A DNA stretch of 64,000 nt from Coffea arabica (taxonomy: Eukaryota > Streptophyta > Magnoliopsida > Gentianales > Rubiaceae): contig NC_092312.1 of NCBI RefSeq assembly GCF_036785885.1, positions 21,470,001 through 21,534,000 of the forward strand, written 5' to 3'. Under the pieces are notes generated by a model that was given only the letters and a program-made list of their open reading frames with translations, did not search any database and was not told the origin of the DNA. The translations under genes and the position numbers were made by a program. Each line of letters starts with the position of its first letter. Within the stretch, counting starts at the first letter, position 1. Below, in pieces: positions 1 through 14,500 of the stretch.

Positions 1-497
1 CTAGTCTGGTCGCCTCTTTGGATTTGCCAAAAGTTGATCGTGCAGTTTTGCAAACTCAGGTTCCGGTTAATAAATACCCAATTTGCAAGGGAAAAGCAAA
101 AGAGAAATTTAATTTGTGGAATGGTACATTGGGAAAGACAAAAACTTACTTGGCCAGGAGCTTGACGAGAATGCAAGCTAACAGCACGAATGGAATTCTT
201 CCTAAATTGCTTGGAGTTATCGAGGTCAGCAAAGTACTCCCACCGGCGACCATCGATCTCCTCGCGGCATATCAACCTCAGGCTAGAATTGAGAAACTGC
301 TCCTCGACAAGTCCGAAGGTGGCGACATTTCCATCGGCGGCAGCGGAAATAGGCGGAGGAGGAAGAGCAGGACGAGGCGCGGAGGCGAGGTTGGCGCTGA
401 TTCGAAGCGTCTCACGAACAAGGAGCCTGGCGTCCTGAGACGACGTCGTTGCTGACAAGGTTTTGGAAGTCGAGCTGGACGGATGCTTGAGCTTCAT
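1..497 (-). CDS. RUS6: RUS6-like protein (DUF647), first coding exon, partial gene
   Basis: The minus strand from the ATG at 497 stays open to a clean donor (GTAAGT at 149-144), giving a 116-codon first exon at 497-150. Positions 1-149 are the start of intron 1 and the gene continues off the left edge. The peptide begins MKLKHPSS, has a Ser/Thr-rich start, then RETLRISANLAS, a Pro/Ala stretch, SLRLICREEIDGRRWEY and KNSIRAVSL. This matches my memory of the N-terminus of ROOT UVB SENSITIVE 6, a plant DUF647 protein linked to vitamin B6/UV-B signalling and essential for embryos in Arabidopsis. The DUF647 core itself lies outside the window, so the family call rests on the N-terminal segment and on CLPX being the next gene, as in Arabidopsis. 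The usual RUS6 residue in the motif is LICCEE; here it is LICREE. Confidence 0.75.
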   Translation of the reverse strand, partial: MKLKHPSSSTSKTLSATTSSQDARLLVRETLRISANLASAPRPALPPPPISAAADGNVATFGLVEEQFLNSSLRLICREEIDGRRWEYFADLDNSKQFRKNSIRAVSLHSRQAPGQVSFCLSQCTIPQIKFLFCFSLANWVFINRNLSLQNCTINFWQIQRGDQT

Positions 498-583
498 CTC
501 TGCTCTAGAGAGAAAACAAATAAAATAAAATCACAGAATTTGAAAAGGGGAATGGAAAAATGGGAATTGGCGATGGGGATATA

Positions 584-818
584 ATATATATATATATATA
601 CGTATTGGGGGGGGGGGGGGGGGGAGCTTTGGAATTGACGAAGGAAATTACAGGCGGCTAGGGGTGGAGGGAGGGAATCATTACATTAACGGAGGTTAAG
701 AGGAAGAGAGAGAAGCTCTCTCTCACTTTCTGTCTCTCTCTCTCTCTCTCTCGCTCCTTCTCTATGGACTCTGGCAATGAGAGGGAGAGAGGGAGCCACA
801 GAAAGGGGGGGGGGGGGG
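584..818. repeat. Cluster of microsatellites upstream of RUS6
   Basis: A (TA)n run at 584-601, an 18-base G run at 607-624, a (CT)n tract at 716-752 and a 13-base G run at 806-818 lie within 320 bases of the RUS6 start codon. The CT tract on the plus strand is a GA tract on the coding strand, a common feature of plant core promoters and 5' UTRs. Exact G-run lengths are easily miscalled in assembly. Confidence 0.85.
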
Positions 819-2173
819 TGGCGGTGGCGGTAGCGACTGGCGAGGGGGATCTGTGAAGTGGAGGGTGAAGATGAGTGGGGTCCAGGAGGGAGTAGTCCAG
901 TTGGGACTCAATCTAAGGAACAGGACACGTGGGACGGAGAAGGGTAATTTTGGGATGTGGGGAAGTGCGGTTCACTGGAGATTTGTCAGCTCAGCTTCTG
1001 CTGGGATCAGCTTCTTTAATTAACCGACAGGACATTAGGGTGACATTAAATTCATTTGATTTACACCCATAATCAACTGGGACCACAGGTAATGATCGTA
1101 ACCTGTAACTAATTTTTCTCGACCAAGTTTCTTAATTTCGGCATAATTCTTTCCAAATTCTTCCTCCTCGAATCAGTGTGAAATTCAAAGTTCAAATCAT
1201 GTGAGTTACAGTTGAGGGGTGAAAATGGTGTAAGGGGGAATTAGAGAGTATTTTGAGCGAAAAAATAAAAAAGTTCATGAACTTGTTTGATTACTACTTG
1301 AGTAGGTCGGAGATTATTTACAATCCTTTATAACAACTGGTTACTGCCTGAATAGTTTGGAGTTTGCCGTACACATGAGTGACTCCATTAAAAATTTTCA
1401 ATTCTCCATTATAGATCATAAATTGATTTTTTTTTTTTTAATAAAGATAAAGGATTGAGATGATCGTAGTGATAAATAAGTGACTAAACTGTCTAAAACC
1501 TCAAAGATAGTGGACTAAAATAGCCATTTTTCCTTTATAAAATAGCTCAAATTTGATAATCAAAAGACAACCGAAGTTGTTGTTTTGGACTTCTGTCCAA
1601 GCCAAATTCAATCTACTCTTGATTTTTAGTCAGGTTGATTGAATGGAGTGTCGTCGCGTGAGATTCATCCTTCTTCAACAAATTTTTAGACCCTTGTCTT
1701 TCGTGTTGGCAACCACATCGGTTGCATGAGAGTTGATGTTAACAAGCACCGTCACCATGTGTCTAGACTTGAACGTGAAATTAAAAAATGTGGGAATCGT
1801 GTCTGTCTGGACGGTTTAAAATTTAAAGGTAGCGAGGAGGATGACCGGTTTTGTCTTGCCGTCCATCTCCATCATCCCTCCTCAATTTCCACCATGCTAC
1901 CAGGCTCCCGCTTGCTCTATAAAGCATGGTTGTTGACCCAACTCAAGAAGACCACATCGCCAATTGCCCAAAGTGCGAGGAAGACTTTTATTATAACAAG
2001 TAGGACTGAGGCAGTCGTGCATAAGTACGTTTGTATAGCATGATGGTTCATTCCTAATTCCTATACGACTCCCCTTGGAGGGGACTCTCGCGCACCTATA
2101 GACTATGAGTTTAGATTAGAATAACAATAGAATAAATTATTATTATTATAAAATATATATATATATATATAAT

Positions 2174-2535
2174 TAGGACTGCTATCGAACCGAGCCGAAC
2201 TTCAATAGTGCGTGACTCCGGTAAAAATGCTAGGATTCGAGTTCAAATTCGATTAAACTTTTATCTTATTTTATCTTATTTGAACTCAAGTTCAAACTCG
2301 ATCAAATCAAACTCAATCGAGTTTTTAAGTCTAGTTTTTTAATAAATTTTATAATTTTATGATAAATAATTTAAAATTATGTTTTATAATTAAACAACTC
2401 AACAAGGTTTGACAAAGTACTTGAGTTTCATTTTTTTTAATTCTACTTGAATTTGACTCGATTAGTTTATTAAGTGTTTCGAACTCGATATTGATCGAGT
2501 TCGAGTCGAACCTTTGATCGAACTATTCATATGTC
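2174..2535. mobile_element. Decayed hAT-like MITE relative
   Basis: The left end reads TAGGACTGCTATCGAACCGAGC, close to the TAGGGGTGCTA-type start of the clearer element at 28163-28666. The body carries repeated short words around TCGAGTTCGA and an AT-rich core. The right end has related words (CGAGTTCGAGTCGAAC) but no convincing inverted repeat or target duplication, so the right border is approximate. Confidence 0.4.
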
Positions 2536-5525
2536 TCTGAGTTCATTAGCTTGGTTAATTTACACTTTAAAATAAGACAATGTGAAAATTTCCAAGCGTA
2601 CAAGAATAGACAATGTGAAAATTTCTATGTCTCAATATCCATGTTTTTAGGACTTATTAATTTAGCTAGCATGGACATTAGTTAAATTATCATAAAGATT
2701 CTTTAAAAAATTTTGAGACTTTATCTGACAAAGTCGTGAATGTTTCAATAGAAAGACCAAAATGGAACCGTTGCTGTCAAGAAATCCCAAGAAAAAGCAT
2801 ATGCAAAATAGAGGGGGAAGAACCGGACTAAGTTGGTCGCTGGCAGTTGAGATATATACCAGACAGAAAATAACCTTGGATTTATGCACCTCAACTTTAA
2901 TACCAATGTTACGGCGCGCGTAGAATTTAGAAGGTTCAAACTTCAAGCCGTATATTTGGCCGAGTAGCCAACCTTAAGAATCAAAGTGCCATTTTCATGC
3001 TGCGTTGGCCTCTTGCCTCTGTCTCACCTGGTCTGCTAAAAATCCCTTTCTCGCTTTCATATTATCTTTGTCTTCCCGACAGCTACGTCCAAATATCCTT
3101 TACATTATTGTATTTGCTAGGTTTGCATTTTATTACCTTTCCGTTGTCAGCTAGGGATGCAAGTCATTAGATTTAATCATCCTAGCATTTGTCTTGGTGA
3201 AATTGCAATGCACCTAACCATGTACGACAATTATGCATTGCCGAATGACAAGTGGCGTTTGGTACTGAGACGATGCTGTAATTCGTCCATAAACGATAGA
3301 AGAAGAAAAATAGGTTTGAGCGAGTTCAGTTCCGATCATCACTACCGGTTAAAAATACATCTCCGAGATAATGGATTGCTTATTGGGATCGTCCATCAAT
3401 ACCGTCCTCACATCAGTATTACGATTCGAGCATGGATTTTTTTTTTTGGCATAAAAAAAAGGAGAAGGAAAAAATATTAAATGTTCTAAAAAACCTACAA
3501 GTTAGGTTTTCTTTAATTAAGTTTTTTTAAGATATCCATTGCATAAAAAAAATGTCCTAGTTTGCCTCAACAAATGTGGTCAATGTATGTTTTTCATTTA
3601 TACTTTTACCATGTTATAAGTTAAATAAAATAAGCAAATGAATAAGAAATAGTAACGCTCTGTGTGCTTGGTAAAACCCTTAAGGTTTTTTTAAAAAAAA
3701 AAATTTAAAAAAACGGCAGGCTTTTTGTTTTGAAATTGATTTTCAACTAATTGTAGTTGACATCTTTGTACAAAGGTGAAGCAGGAAGTATAACCCATAT
3801 TCGAATTTGAAATCTTATGTCTTTGAAAGTGTATTGTACAGTGGCAACTGAATCATGGCTATAAAATTTTAAGTCATGTATTCTGCTTCAGTTTGCAATA
3901 CTTGTACAAGTTTGAGATGACAAAACAGTCAATTTCAGTTAGTTTTTTTTTTTCTTTTTATGTAATAGCACACCTTAGCCTAGTCTAGCCACCTACTTCT
4001 ATTGAGAGAAGTCTACTCTAGAAGGTGGCTTGACTGAGTCGGAAAACTTGATGGGATTGAACTACCATCAGATTAGACGAGTGCATCACGCATCCGTATG
4101 GATTTAGAACAAGCCTCATATATAGACATAATGATGGGATAAGATTTGAACCTTGACCTCCCACTCCACAATTAAGATGGTGGTCAATTCCTCTAAAAAT
4201 AAGTAATAGGCTAATAGGAATATCAAAATATAGAGGCAAAAACAGAAATTTCATTTCTGACAAGCTCCTTTTTCCTGACCTCAAACTACGGAGGGATAAA
4301 CTGAACCCTTAGCGCCCCTGACCTTCAACTGTTGTAATTTCAGGCATTGGATAGAGCCATTTTCCGTTTAATTGGGCTGTTGAATGAGGGATGGATCAGA
4401 GCAGGCCCACTGTCACAACTAGTACGATGCAATTAGCTATAGCTTGGCAAGCTTTCTTCTGCCTTTTGGCAACAAAAGTACATTCTATGAAGACTATGAT
4501 CATGGATTACGTGTTTCTTGACATGCTGGCAACCAAAATATTTTGGAGAGGAAAAGTTGTTCTAAACGTCCTTTAAATAAATTCTTTTGTCATTTACTAT
4601 TATAATAAAATTGTAATTTTATGTTTTTAATGAAGTCAAATTGATAAAATTTGATTTTAACTTATGTTTTCAATAACTTTTTACTCTAAATTCATTATGT
4701 AACCCACAAATGATAATTTTTTAGTGGCAAAAAGGTCCAATTCATATTTAATTTTGCCTCTAAAAAAGTAAAGAACAAGATATAATTCGAACCATATCTT
4801 TGTTTTTTATCTAAAAAAAGTGCGTCATACCTGATATATATTTATTTTTTACCTTAGAAAAGTTGGAATTTAACTTTTTATATATAAAAAGTAATTGCAC
4901 GTGAATCACGTTGTGATTTCAAGCTAAAGAATAGTCGAAAACCTAGTTTTGGACTTGATTTGATAAGAAATATAAAGTTATTATTTTAAAAATAAAGAAC
5001 AAAAAATCCATTTAACGAAACATAAAAGCGTTTTAAACAATTTTCCCTTTTAGACAAGCCCGAGTTGGCAAGTTTGGCCAAAACAAAAATGTTGGAACAT
5101 GGTTAAGCTTTTGATTTATACAACTTTTACGTTATTTCATTTTACGAGAAATAGTAGTATTTCAAAAAATACAAGGCAATGGCAAACTTTTGGTTTTAAA
5201 CTTGACTTTCTAGTATCTACTAAATATTTCTATCAAAATAAAAATTTTGTCTAATAAAAACATGGAAAAAAAAAAAACGTTCTTCGTCAAACGGAGCTAA
5301 AACTCGAGCCCCGCTGGATTTTGAGTCAGCCTTATTTTAATCGAATTCAGCAGCTGAGACTGAGAGCACCCCTCAGTGGCTAGCGGATGGTGGAAATCCA
5401 TTCGCTGACTCGAAAACACCGCCGCATTTCGCACCGCCTCCTATTAGTATTTGTGTCATCACTTTGTCAGTTCCCCGGCCAGTAATGCTCTGAAACTCCG
5501 ACTATTGGACTCCGAAGACGGGAAG

Positions 5526-8500
5526 ATGTCCGGCATATTCCGGTACAAAACCAAGCTCCGTTCCCTCGCCCCAAAGATTACCACACTCTCCCTTTCATCC
5601 TCCAAATTCCAGTCTTCCCCTCGTAAAACCCTCCGCAAAATCTCCGAATACTTCCCCCATCCCCAGCCCCGACCCCACCTGAACCCCCTAGGGTTTGTTA
5701 GCCATATCCAAGAACGTCACAAATGGCACGGGAGTTCGGATAATTACGATCATATTAAAGCGGAAGTGAACTGTCCGCGCTGCTCGAAGCTCATGAGTGT
5801 TCTGTTCTCCAATCGCCCGTTATCCATTTCTCGGAGCGAGCCCGGAGTTTACCAGGCGGTGAACTTGTGCCCTAACTGCCGTACGGCGTTTTATTTTAGG
5901 CCGTTTAAGTTGGAACCGTTGCAGGGGAGTTTTATTGAGCTTGGGAGGCTTAAAGGAGGGAAGGTGGATATGGAGGGGAATAGTGAAAGTGGTGGCACTG
6001 GAGGAAGAGGAGGAGAGAACGGGAAGAAGATTTGGGAGAAGCTGAGGAACTATAGTGGCGGGAGTAGTGCTAGTAGTAACAATGTGAAGGAGGGGAGTAG
6101 TAACAGCGGTGGAGATGTGGAGGAGAAAGCTGTGGGGCCCGCATGGGTGGAGGTGGGGAGTGGAGGAGGGGAATTTGAAGGGGCTAATTTGGGCAAGGAG
6201 TTGCCGACTCCGAAGGAGATATCTAGAGGGCTTGATGACTTTGTTGTTGGACAAGAGAGAGCTAAAAAGGTTTGCAATTTTGTTTTTCAATTTGGTGATT
6301 CTTTCTACTTTTGTTATCTCTTATGTCTGAATGGTAATGCAACTATTAGAGGAAGAAGAATAGTGGGTGGTTTTAAGAAAATGGTTATTGGCTGCTTGGG
6401 ATGGGTTTGGATGGGGTGGAGTAAGCCTTTTATTAAGTTTTGAGTTGTCGAAACTTTTAAGGTTTTTTTGTGTACTATACTAGTACAGTCGCTTAAATGG
6501 ACAATAATGATTCAAAAAATTATGGGTTTTAAGCACTAAGTTTTGGTGAAATATGAGTTTACGTGAAGTGTTAGTATGTTTGATTCAATTTTAGTTATTG
6601 ATCAATTGTACGTTTAGTTTACTTACCACAAGAAAGCCCATGAATGATTGATTTAGAATGCAGTTGCACAAGTGTTCTTCTATGTAGGTTTGATATGTCT
6701 GAACTGAAATCCCGTTGAATGAAACCATGAAGCTTTTGCACCTGTTCATGATTTTGAACGTGCCAGTGAATTTTTTCTTTTTCCTGATTGACAGGTGCTA
6801 TCTGTTGCTGTTTACAACCACTACAAAAGAATCTATCATGCTTCCTTGCACGGAGAGTGAGTCCTTTTGGGTCTTTTTGAAGTTTCATTGAACTTGCTAC
6901 TTAATGGAATCGCGTGTCCTGGATATGTAATTAATCAGTACGATTTTTGAATTATCACCTTCATTGGGTTCCTTGACTGAAGTACTTGCAAAAAGCAAAA
7001 AATTAGACCAACTAGTGGTTTTATTTCAAAATCAGAAACTGAAACATGCGTTGTCTTTTTGGTGGTGCGCGGCTGTTGAAATCCACATGTGAGTCTTTTT
7101 GGTGGTGTATGGCTGTTGAAATCCACATGTGAGTTTTAGTCATTCTTTAAATTATCCTTGCTTGTAGATTTTGTGGTAGCTCAATACCATTATAATGATT
7201 GCTACTGTGGTTTCAACTTAATGCTTGTATTACCATGTTACGAGGGATGGATAAGAGCACAAATGGATCATTGGCTTTTCCATGTTTCTTATTTTTGAGT
7301 TTACACTCATGCTTTATTCATATAGCACCATCTGTTGATAAATATTAAGTTCTCTATGGCTGCTTTTCATCTTTGGCTTCTTTCCAACAAATAAATGATT
7401 AATCGAAAGATGCTTCTATATTCTTTAATCATGATGTAATAAAAGAGAAACTGCTTGCACCAGGATAAACATATTTGCTGTTCTTCATGTTTGGCTTCTT
7501 TTTTTTTTTTTTTTGTTTCAAATACATGATTAATCGATAGACACATCTATATTCTTTAATCACAACATAATAAAAGAAAAACAACTTGCACCAGAATAAA
7601 TGGAACAGACGGTAGCCTGCAATTTCACATTCCATCTCTTTCAATTATCATAATCATATAGTGACTTGTGCTGATAGAGTTTATTTTGGGCCCAACTTCA
7701 AAACATGATCTGCATTATCATCCGTTGACATTGAATTTGTCATCAGGTCAGGTGCGGAATACAGGAGTACCGATGGTAAGATTGGAGATTTTGATGCTGA
7801 TGATGTGGAGCTGGAGAAGAGCAATGTGTTAATGATGGGCCCAACAGGCTCAGGTGTGGCCTTTGGTCTTCCAGATTTTAGTTTTAACCCTGCATAAGCT
7901 GCAATATAGGATCGATATTCTTCTCCAACAAGACTATTCATTTTTTATTTTCAACTCTGAAAATTAGTTATGGGCACATCCTAACCTTTCTAATGTGGGC
8001 ATTCCATCTTGATTGAAAGGACAGGGAAGACTTTACTTGCAAAGACGTTGGCTCGTGTTGTAAATGTGCCTTTTGTCATTGCAGATGCAACAACACTGAC
8101 TCAGGCAGGTTTGAGATAATTTGGGATAATTTGGGACCATATCCTTTCTTTTCCAATATTTATCTATCATTCCTTGCCTGTCATAGGAATGATATAGGCA
8201 GTTATCAGCATTGGTGCCTTTCTGATTCTATTTTTTTTAATATGTATATGCGATTATTTACTTTTAGAATTCTTTATAAAGAGATACGTAATATATCCTA
8301 AGGTGAACTCTCATTTGTGTATGTATGTTGTCATAGATGCACAACAGTTTCGTAAACTGGAGCAGAAGGGGAGGAAATAGATGTTTCAAAATGCTCTATT
8401 GGGAAAGAATATCTAAAACAGTATAATTTTTTATGAATATAGTTGTAGACTGATGCATTGATTCCAGAAATGTTATCTCTGCCAAACAATTAAGCCTTAT

Positions 8501-11500
8501 TATGAAATTTCTCTGTGAATTTGATTTGCATGGTCAACTGAATCCATTTAATGCATAGCACTCTTTAAATGTTCAAGAGTGAATCAAAGAACTGATTGAT
8601 GTGTCATCTTGTATCAGATCATTGAGAGACTTTTTAATTTTTCAAGCAGTCTTTGTTACCCTACATGTGTGATGGAGAATTATTGAATGTCATGTAATAG
8701 TAAGGTAGAGGACTTAGGGTGCTTGTAGTGTTCTCCTTCATCTTTCTGTATATTCAAAAGACCAATACCAGCCAATTTAGTCAGCCATTTGCTTCACTAG
8801 GTTGGTCTCATGTGCAACCTTTGTTTGCCCTTGGCATGTCAACTGATGTTCTTTGCAGTGGCAGTGGTGTTCCCATGTAGTGGGTGTTAAGGCAATTCTG
8901 AAATGATTGCATAAGTAAAAACTCCCAGACGGATGATGCTGGCACATTGAGAATGGTGAAAATTGTCTGACAGAAACAGTACAAAGCATGAATGACCTAA
9001 TAGAGGGAATTGACATAATAGAGGGAATTGACAGTTATAAAGATGCCGTTCTACAATTGAATGCGCCCTTAATATCAATTTTTTGGTTCAACTTGATAAA
9101 CTTTCTAGTTCCGCTGAGTGATCACTGGGGGGAGGAGGTTTATGTTTGTGGTTAGGTATCTATATTAGTTATAAAGGGTCATATCAAATTTTTATAGATA
9201 AATGGTTGGATGAATATCGGAAGAATGTCTTCAATACTTCAGTATCTGGTTACGTCTGACACATGGCATGTCAGTCTGTGTAGTTGGTTTTGTTCTTCCC
9301 AATAAGTCCCTTTTGCATTCAAGAGTGAGATATAGAATAACCATATTTTACATGAAAGAAGAGCAGGTTGGCTTTTATGTTCTTAGTCCTGCAAGAACTG
9401 AAGAAATGTAGGTAAAGGATTTCTCCTGAGCTGTATTAATGCACCTTTTTATGACCAATGACTATTCCTATCAACTGCTGAAGCACTTGACATTATGCAA
9501 GACCCACAAACAAAAATTTCTCAAGGCATTTTCTTTCGGAAGTTCCAGTCGTCAAAAGCTTTCTTCAACTCACCCAAAGAAAAAAAAGAAGCTTTCTTCA
9601 GCTGTTTTAATTTTAATTTCTCTGTACCATTTTTCAAGAGGTTGACATTTAGGAACTGAGCCCAAATTTGATTCCATTTTATCCTTGTAGCTGTAATTTT
9701 TTTTAAAAATATTTGTTTAAATACTTGTTACATGCTTGATTATATTTTAGGATTTGTTGTCATGATCTAACCTTAATCTGTTTCTCTTCAGGCAGGTTAT
9801 GTTGGAGAAGATGTGGAATCCATTTTGTATAAACTACTCATGGTATGCTTATAAGATTATGTTGATAGACTGAAAATGATAGTACATGGATTAAAATGTA
9901 ATTCAATTAGAGAAAAAGGAAAAATAACTCTGGAGATATGTTATGGCTGCAGTGCACATTCATTCTGCAGTAGCAGTAATTTGCTGTCTCTTTTGAGGAC
10001 AAAACAGAAAGTTCATTGAAAACTCGTTAATTGCACTGACGACGGGAATTTTAAAATCACCTAGAAAGTCCTTGAACTGGAGCGTATGTATCATCTAGAA
10101 AGAGTGATGTTAACTATAGTGGATGACATTTGATTGTTTTTGGCCCTTTGTTTTTCAGTTCACTTCTCATTTATCAGTAAAAAAGTAAATATTAACTGGA
10201 CACAATGTGATAAAGTATCAGATAATATGATTCAAGATTGTTTTCATTTAAAAAAGGGTTTTGTTTCTTTCCCTTTTGCTCCTCTTCTGCCGCCTTCTTT
10301 TGTTGTGTACTTTTGTTGGTTGATACTCTATAATGTCAAGCTTGGTATTCATGTTCCTTCACTATAAGTGCTTGAGAACATAGAACATTCCCATTAGATG
10401 AGTTTAAATAATTGCTGGGATCAAAAGATAATTGTAATTTTTGGTTCCTTCTATTGTGTTTATATAGGGTATTCCTTGAATTCATGTGAGATTTACAAGT
10501 TTATGTATATAGGCTAAGGTTTTTTGGACATGGATTTTGAAATATTTTTATCTCAAGGTCTTCAACACTTCTTCTGTTGGATAGCATAATTATTTGGGTT
10601 GTAAATAGAGCTTTTGAATTGCCTTTTTCTGTTGGATAGTCAAATTACTTATGTTTCTTTTAAGGAATATTGAAGATGCTAATATGGAGTTGAAGTGTGA
10701 TTGGCTTCACAAGGTTGTGCATTATGGTAACTCCATCACCAAGATAGTTGAGGCTGACTCTTGTTCATTTTGTGCCTCGAGGGAATTGGTTGCTAAAGAT
10801 GGGAATATGGGACAAATTGCCCCCAGTAGTCATAATGGATTCAAAAGAGGAAGTGCTTGATAACATGACAAGTGTTAGATCAAAGTTTTTGCCTATAAAT
10901 TAGATTCTCATTGTAGGACATAAATAACGGGAAAATCATTATCTATAAATTTTAATGCAGGTGAAGTGGTAGCTTTTCATAAAAGTTTCACTGTCCCTTT
11001 TTCTCTAGGTTGGCTGCGTAGTACAGTTTCATATTATAGTTTAATTGTCAAAACTGATCTGTGCTTGCAGGATCGTGATACACAGTGTTGTTTCATTTTG
11101 CTGGAATATATGGATTAGTATAGGCAACTTTGTTGACAAAAGATCTTTTTTTCATCATGTTGGTTAAACATTTAGCGTTTCATTTGTAATTGTGCTTTGT
11201 AACTTGTCTGACATTTCTTTTTCTGCAAGAGTTGTATTGTTTTTCTGCGTTTCCTAGATACTGAGTAATAAGCCTCATCTGGTATTGTAGGTTGCAGACT
11301 TCAATGTTGAAGCTGCTCAAAAAGGCATTGTATACATTGATGAAATGGACAAGATGACAAAAAAGGTGTAGCAATTATTACTATTACTATTATTACTTCT
11401 ATTATTATCATCATCATTATTTTTATTGTTGTTGTTATTGATTTTATTATTCTTGTTATTTATGTGTGTAGTAATCATTAGTTTCCCTCTTCATTGGCAA

Positions 11501-14500
11501 AAATTGAGTCCTTATCTGTGATAACTTCTCATTGATACTTCAGTGCAGGCTGAGAATTTGAGTGCCGGCAGAGATGTATCTGGGGAGGGTGTTCAACAAG
11601 CATTGCTGAAAATGCTGGAGGGAACTGTAAGTGTTTCACTTGTAAACAGAGCCTATTTAAGTTGACCAAATGATTTGGTTTGTCAAATGTTTACGAAATT
11701 TCTTGTGGAAATAACCTTCTCTTAGAGGCTTGAATGTTCTAGAGTTCTACTGACACTTATTGCATGGCTTTGGTAAATGACCTGATGCACCAAAAAATTT
11801 TATTATCTTTCTTTTGAATTTTTTTCAGTATCATGCATGTTATGGCTAGTGCTGTCACTTCACATTCTTTTGTTCTGGATTGGGTGTCTCTTATGCCCTT
11901 AACACATCACAAATTTAGCTGTTGTCTCTAACATTGTAACCTCCTTGCTTTCTGACATGAAAAGGGGGTATAATGCTATTATGGTGCTACAGTTTTGCTT
12001 TTAAAGGAAGAAGCAGTTGCATGCATATAATCCCAAAAAAAAAAAAAATACACAGACAATTTAAATTCCTCAATAATTGGACTTATGCGAGCATTACATG
12101 TCGTTACAGCTTTAGAGTGCAATTAATTTCACCACTTATTTTTTGTGTTTAACGTACATACATAATCAATTAAATGATGGACCTCAATGACTTTTATGAT
12201 TACGTGACCAGCTTGTTTGCCATTTTACATTTATTGTGAACTAAATTGCTGTATGGAATTGTGTTCAAGTTAGAAATAGATGGACTAAAGTGATTATTTT
12301 AATTTCTGCCTTTCCATAAATTATGTGCAGCGTAAAATGTTGTACCCTGTTCTGGTTGCACAATTCAGAAGTTAGCACAATCTTTGTTTAAGTTTTGCTG
12401 CTGAGAATTATCTCACTGAGGAAATGTTTTTATTCAGATTGTAAATGTACCTGATAATAGAGCTCGAAGGAACCCACACGGTGACTCTATTCAGGTATAA
12501 GGGCTTATTGTTTAATTTTGCATCTCTGTATCTAAAATTCACAAGGTTCTGCATTATTCAGTTTATATTCTGGCTTCAGAAATACAATTTATTCAAGTTT
12601 TTGGAGTTTGCTCTCGGTGATACACATTTTCCTACTTAAATTTTAGATTGTCATCTACTTGAAAGAAACAAAAAATGATTTACTAGCTGCTGTTTTTATT
12701 TTCTGGAACGGACATAATAAATCATGGGTAGCAGCTTTAAATTGTTTCTCATTTTGTGATGGCCATTAAATTGATTGGACATTATTGGAACGTTATAAAT
12801 GCCTGTCTGATTTGTGACATTTTACATACCACTTGGATTCTGAGTATGCTTTTATTTGTTGCATATTCTAGAAAATTTGAGCCTCTTGAATTCATCATTA
12901 GTTTCTTAACATATATTGCTTCACCCTTATATTTCAATGCATTTACAGATAGATACAAAAAACATCCTTTTTATATGTGGTGGAGCCTTTGTTGATTTGG
13001 AGAAGACCATTTCAGAAAGGTAGACATGGCTGACCAAGAATGTCTCAGAGATAACAATTACTGTTTTGGTTTCTATAAGATTTCTTATGTTCCAGACGAC
13101 AAGATTCTTCCATTGGTTTTGGAGCACCAGTTCGTGCCAACATGAGGCAAGCTGGTCTAACTGATGCTGCAGTGACATCCTCACTATTAGAATCTGTAAG
13201 GGTTGATGATTCCTAAATTCAAGGACAACAGCTTCTCATAATAAAATTAGTGTACATTATACGCCTTAGCTTAAGCTTGGCTACCTTTTCACACACTGCA
13301 ACGTCCTAAAGAGATAAACTGGAAGTTGCACTGTAATTTTCCAGGTAGAGAGCGGTGATCTAATCGCATACGGGCTCATACCTGAATTTGTTGGGCGGTT
13401 TCCTATTTTGGTGAGTCTGTCTGCTCTAGATGAAGACCAACTTGTTCAGGTGAGTATTTCTTTTTTGTCATATTATTCTTTTTCTTTTTTTGGTTTAAAA
13501 AATTGTGGTATAATGATTGAGTTCTAAGGTGTCTGAGGTCTGAATATACTTGCTTGTGGTTGGAAATCTCTAGCTGGACTTTGTTGAATTAGAAAGAAAC
13601 GAAAAATATCATATGGATCTTAGGGTGCCAGCTCGAAATCTATGTTTCTAGAATTTAAAGCAAGAAAAAAATATACGATCTCCATACTTTCCCTGGGCAG
13701 CTGCTTTCCAGCATGCATCAACTACCCAAGTAAATGACATTGTCAGTTTCTTTTAATATAATATTTTAGCGTGGAACGATCTTGTCAATTTAAATTTAGT
13801 TTGCAGGATTTTTTTCTGGCACCAAAAATCTAGTAAAAACTTGGTTGTCCCATTTATCCTTTCCTTTTAGTTGCAATACTTCTTTTCTAACTATACTTGC
13901 GTAAATATTTTTGACTTTTGGCTAAAAATAATATTCACTCTTTCAATTTATGGTCAAACTTAAATATTTGTTCAGTTTTCTCTTCTTCAAATCCACAATC
14001 TGAATCTCAAAATATAATCTGAAGTGGCCTCAATATGCATTTGTGTACCATGTTTTAAATGTTCAAAATGGTATACTTGGGAAAAGAATCCAGTGCATCC
14101 AGTGTTCCATAACACGTGGAATCTTGGTATATCTACTGTCCATATAAAATGATGGAGTGAGTGCGTTAAGAACTTGCGATTTTTATGATACTGCTCTTTT
14201 GATTTGCTTGAGAATTTTAACTTCTGCTAATGGCATCATAATTTGTCCTGTAGGTTCTCACTCAGCCAAAAAATGCCCTTTGCAAGCAATATAAAAGGAT
14301 GTTTGCCATGAATAAAGTAAGCTTGTGATCCTGTACTATAGGTGGCCAGAGAAGTTTAGTTTCTGCCGCTTCTGTTTTTGTGACAATTGTGACAGTTATT
14401 TGCAACTGGGTTTGCCTTGTCTGTTTTTACACTTCTGTTGAATTGACTTTCACAATGCAGGCCAAGTTACATTTTGAAGATAATGCACTTAGACTTGTTG

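Larger units (their letters stand above)
498..5525. other. Intergenic region between divergent RUS6 and CLPX
   Basis: About 5 kb with no gene I can support. It holds the RUS6 upstream microsatellites, AT-rich DNA with short homopolymers, a (TA) run near 2155-2171, a decayed MITE-like segment (about 2174-2535), and the CLPX promoter and 5' UTR in the last few hundred bases (GC content rises from about 5290). The open frames at 1726-2043, 3157-3480 and 4018-4284 show no recognisable family, codon bias or splice context. Confidence 0.7.

Noticed and set aside
1726-2043. 105-codon plus-strand frame
   Set aside because: No family signature, no splice context, and it lies in repeat-like intergenic DNA.
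2070-2090. CTCCCCTTGGAGGGGA palindrome
   Set aside because: A short isolated inverted repeat with no surrounding structure or known role.
5451-6443. Single long frame covering CLPX exon 1 and running into intron 1
   Set aside because: The frame after 6269 is intron read-through; a GT donor follows the VGQERAKK block and the next exon resumes the ClpX sequence exactly.
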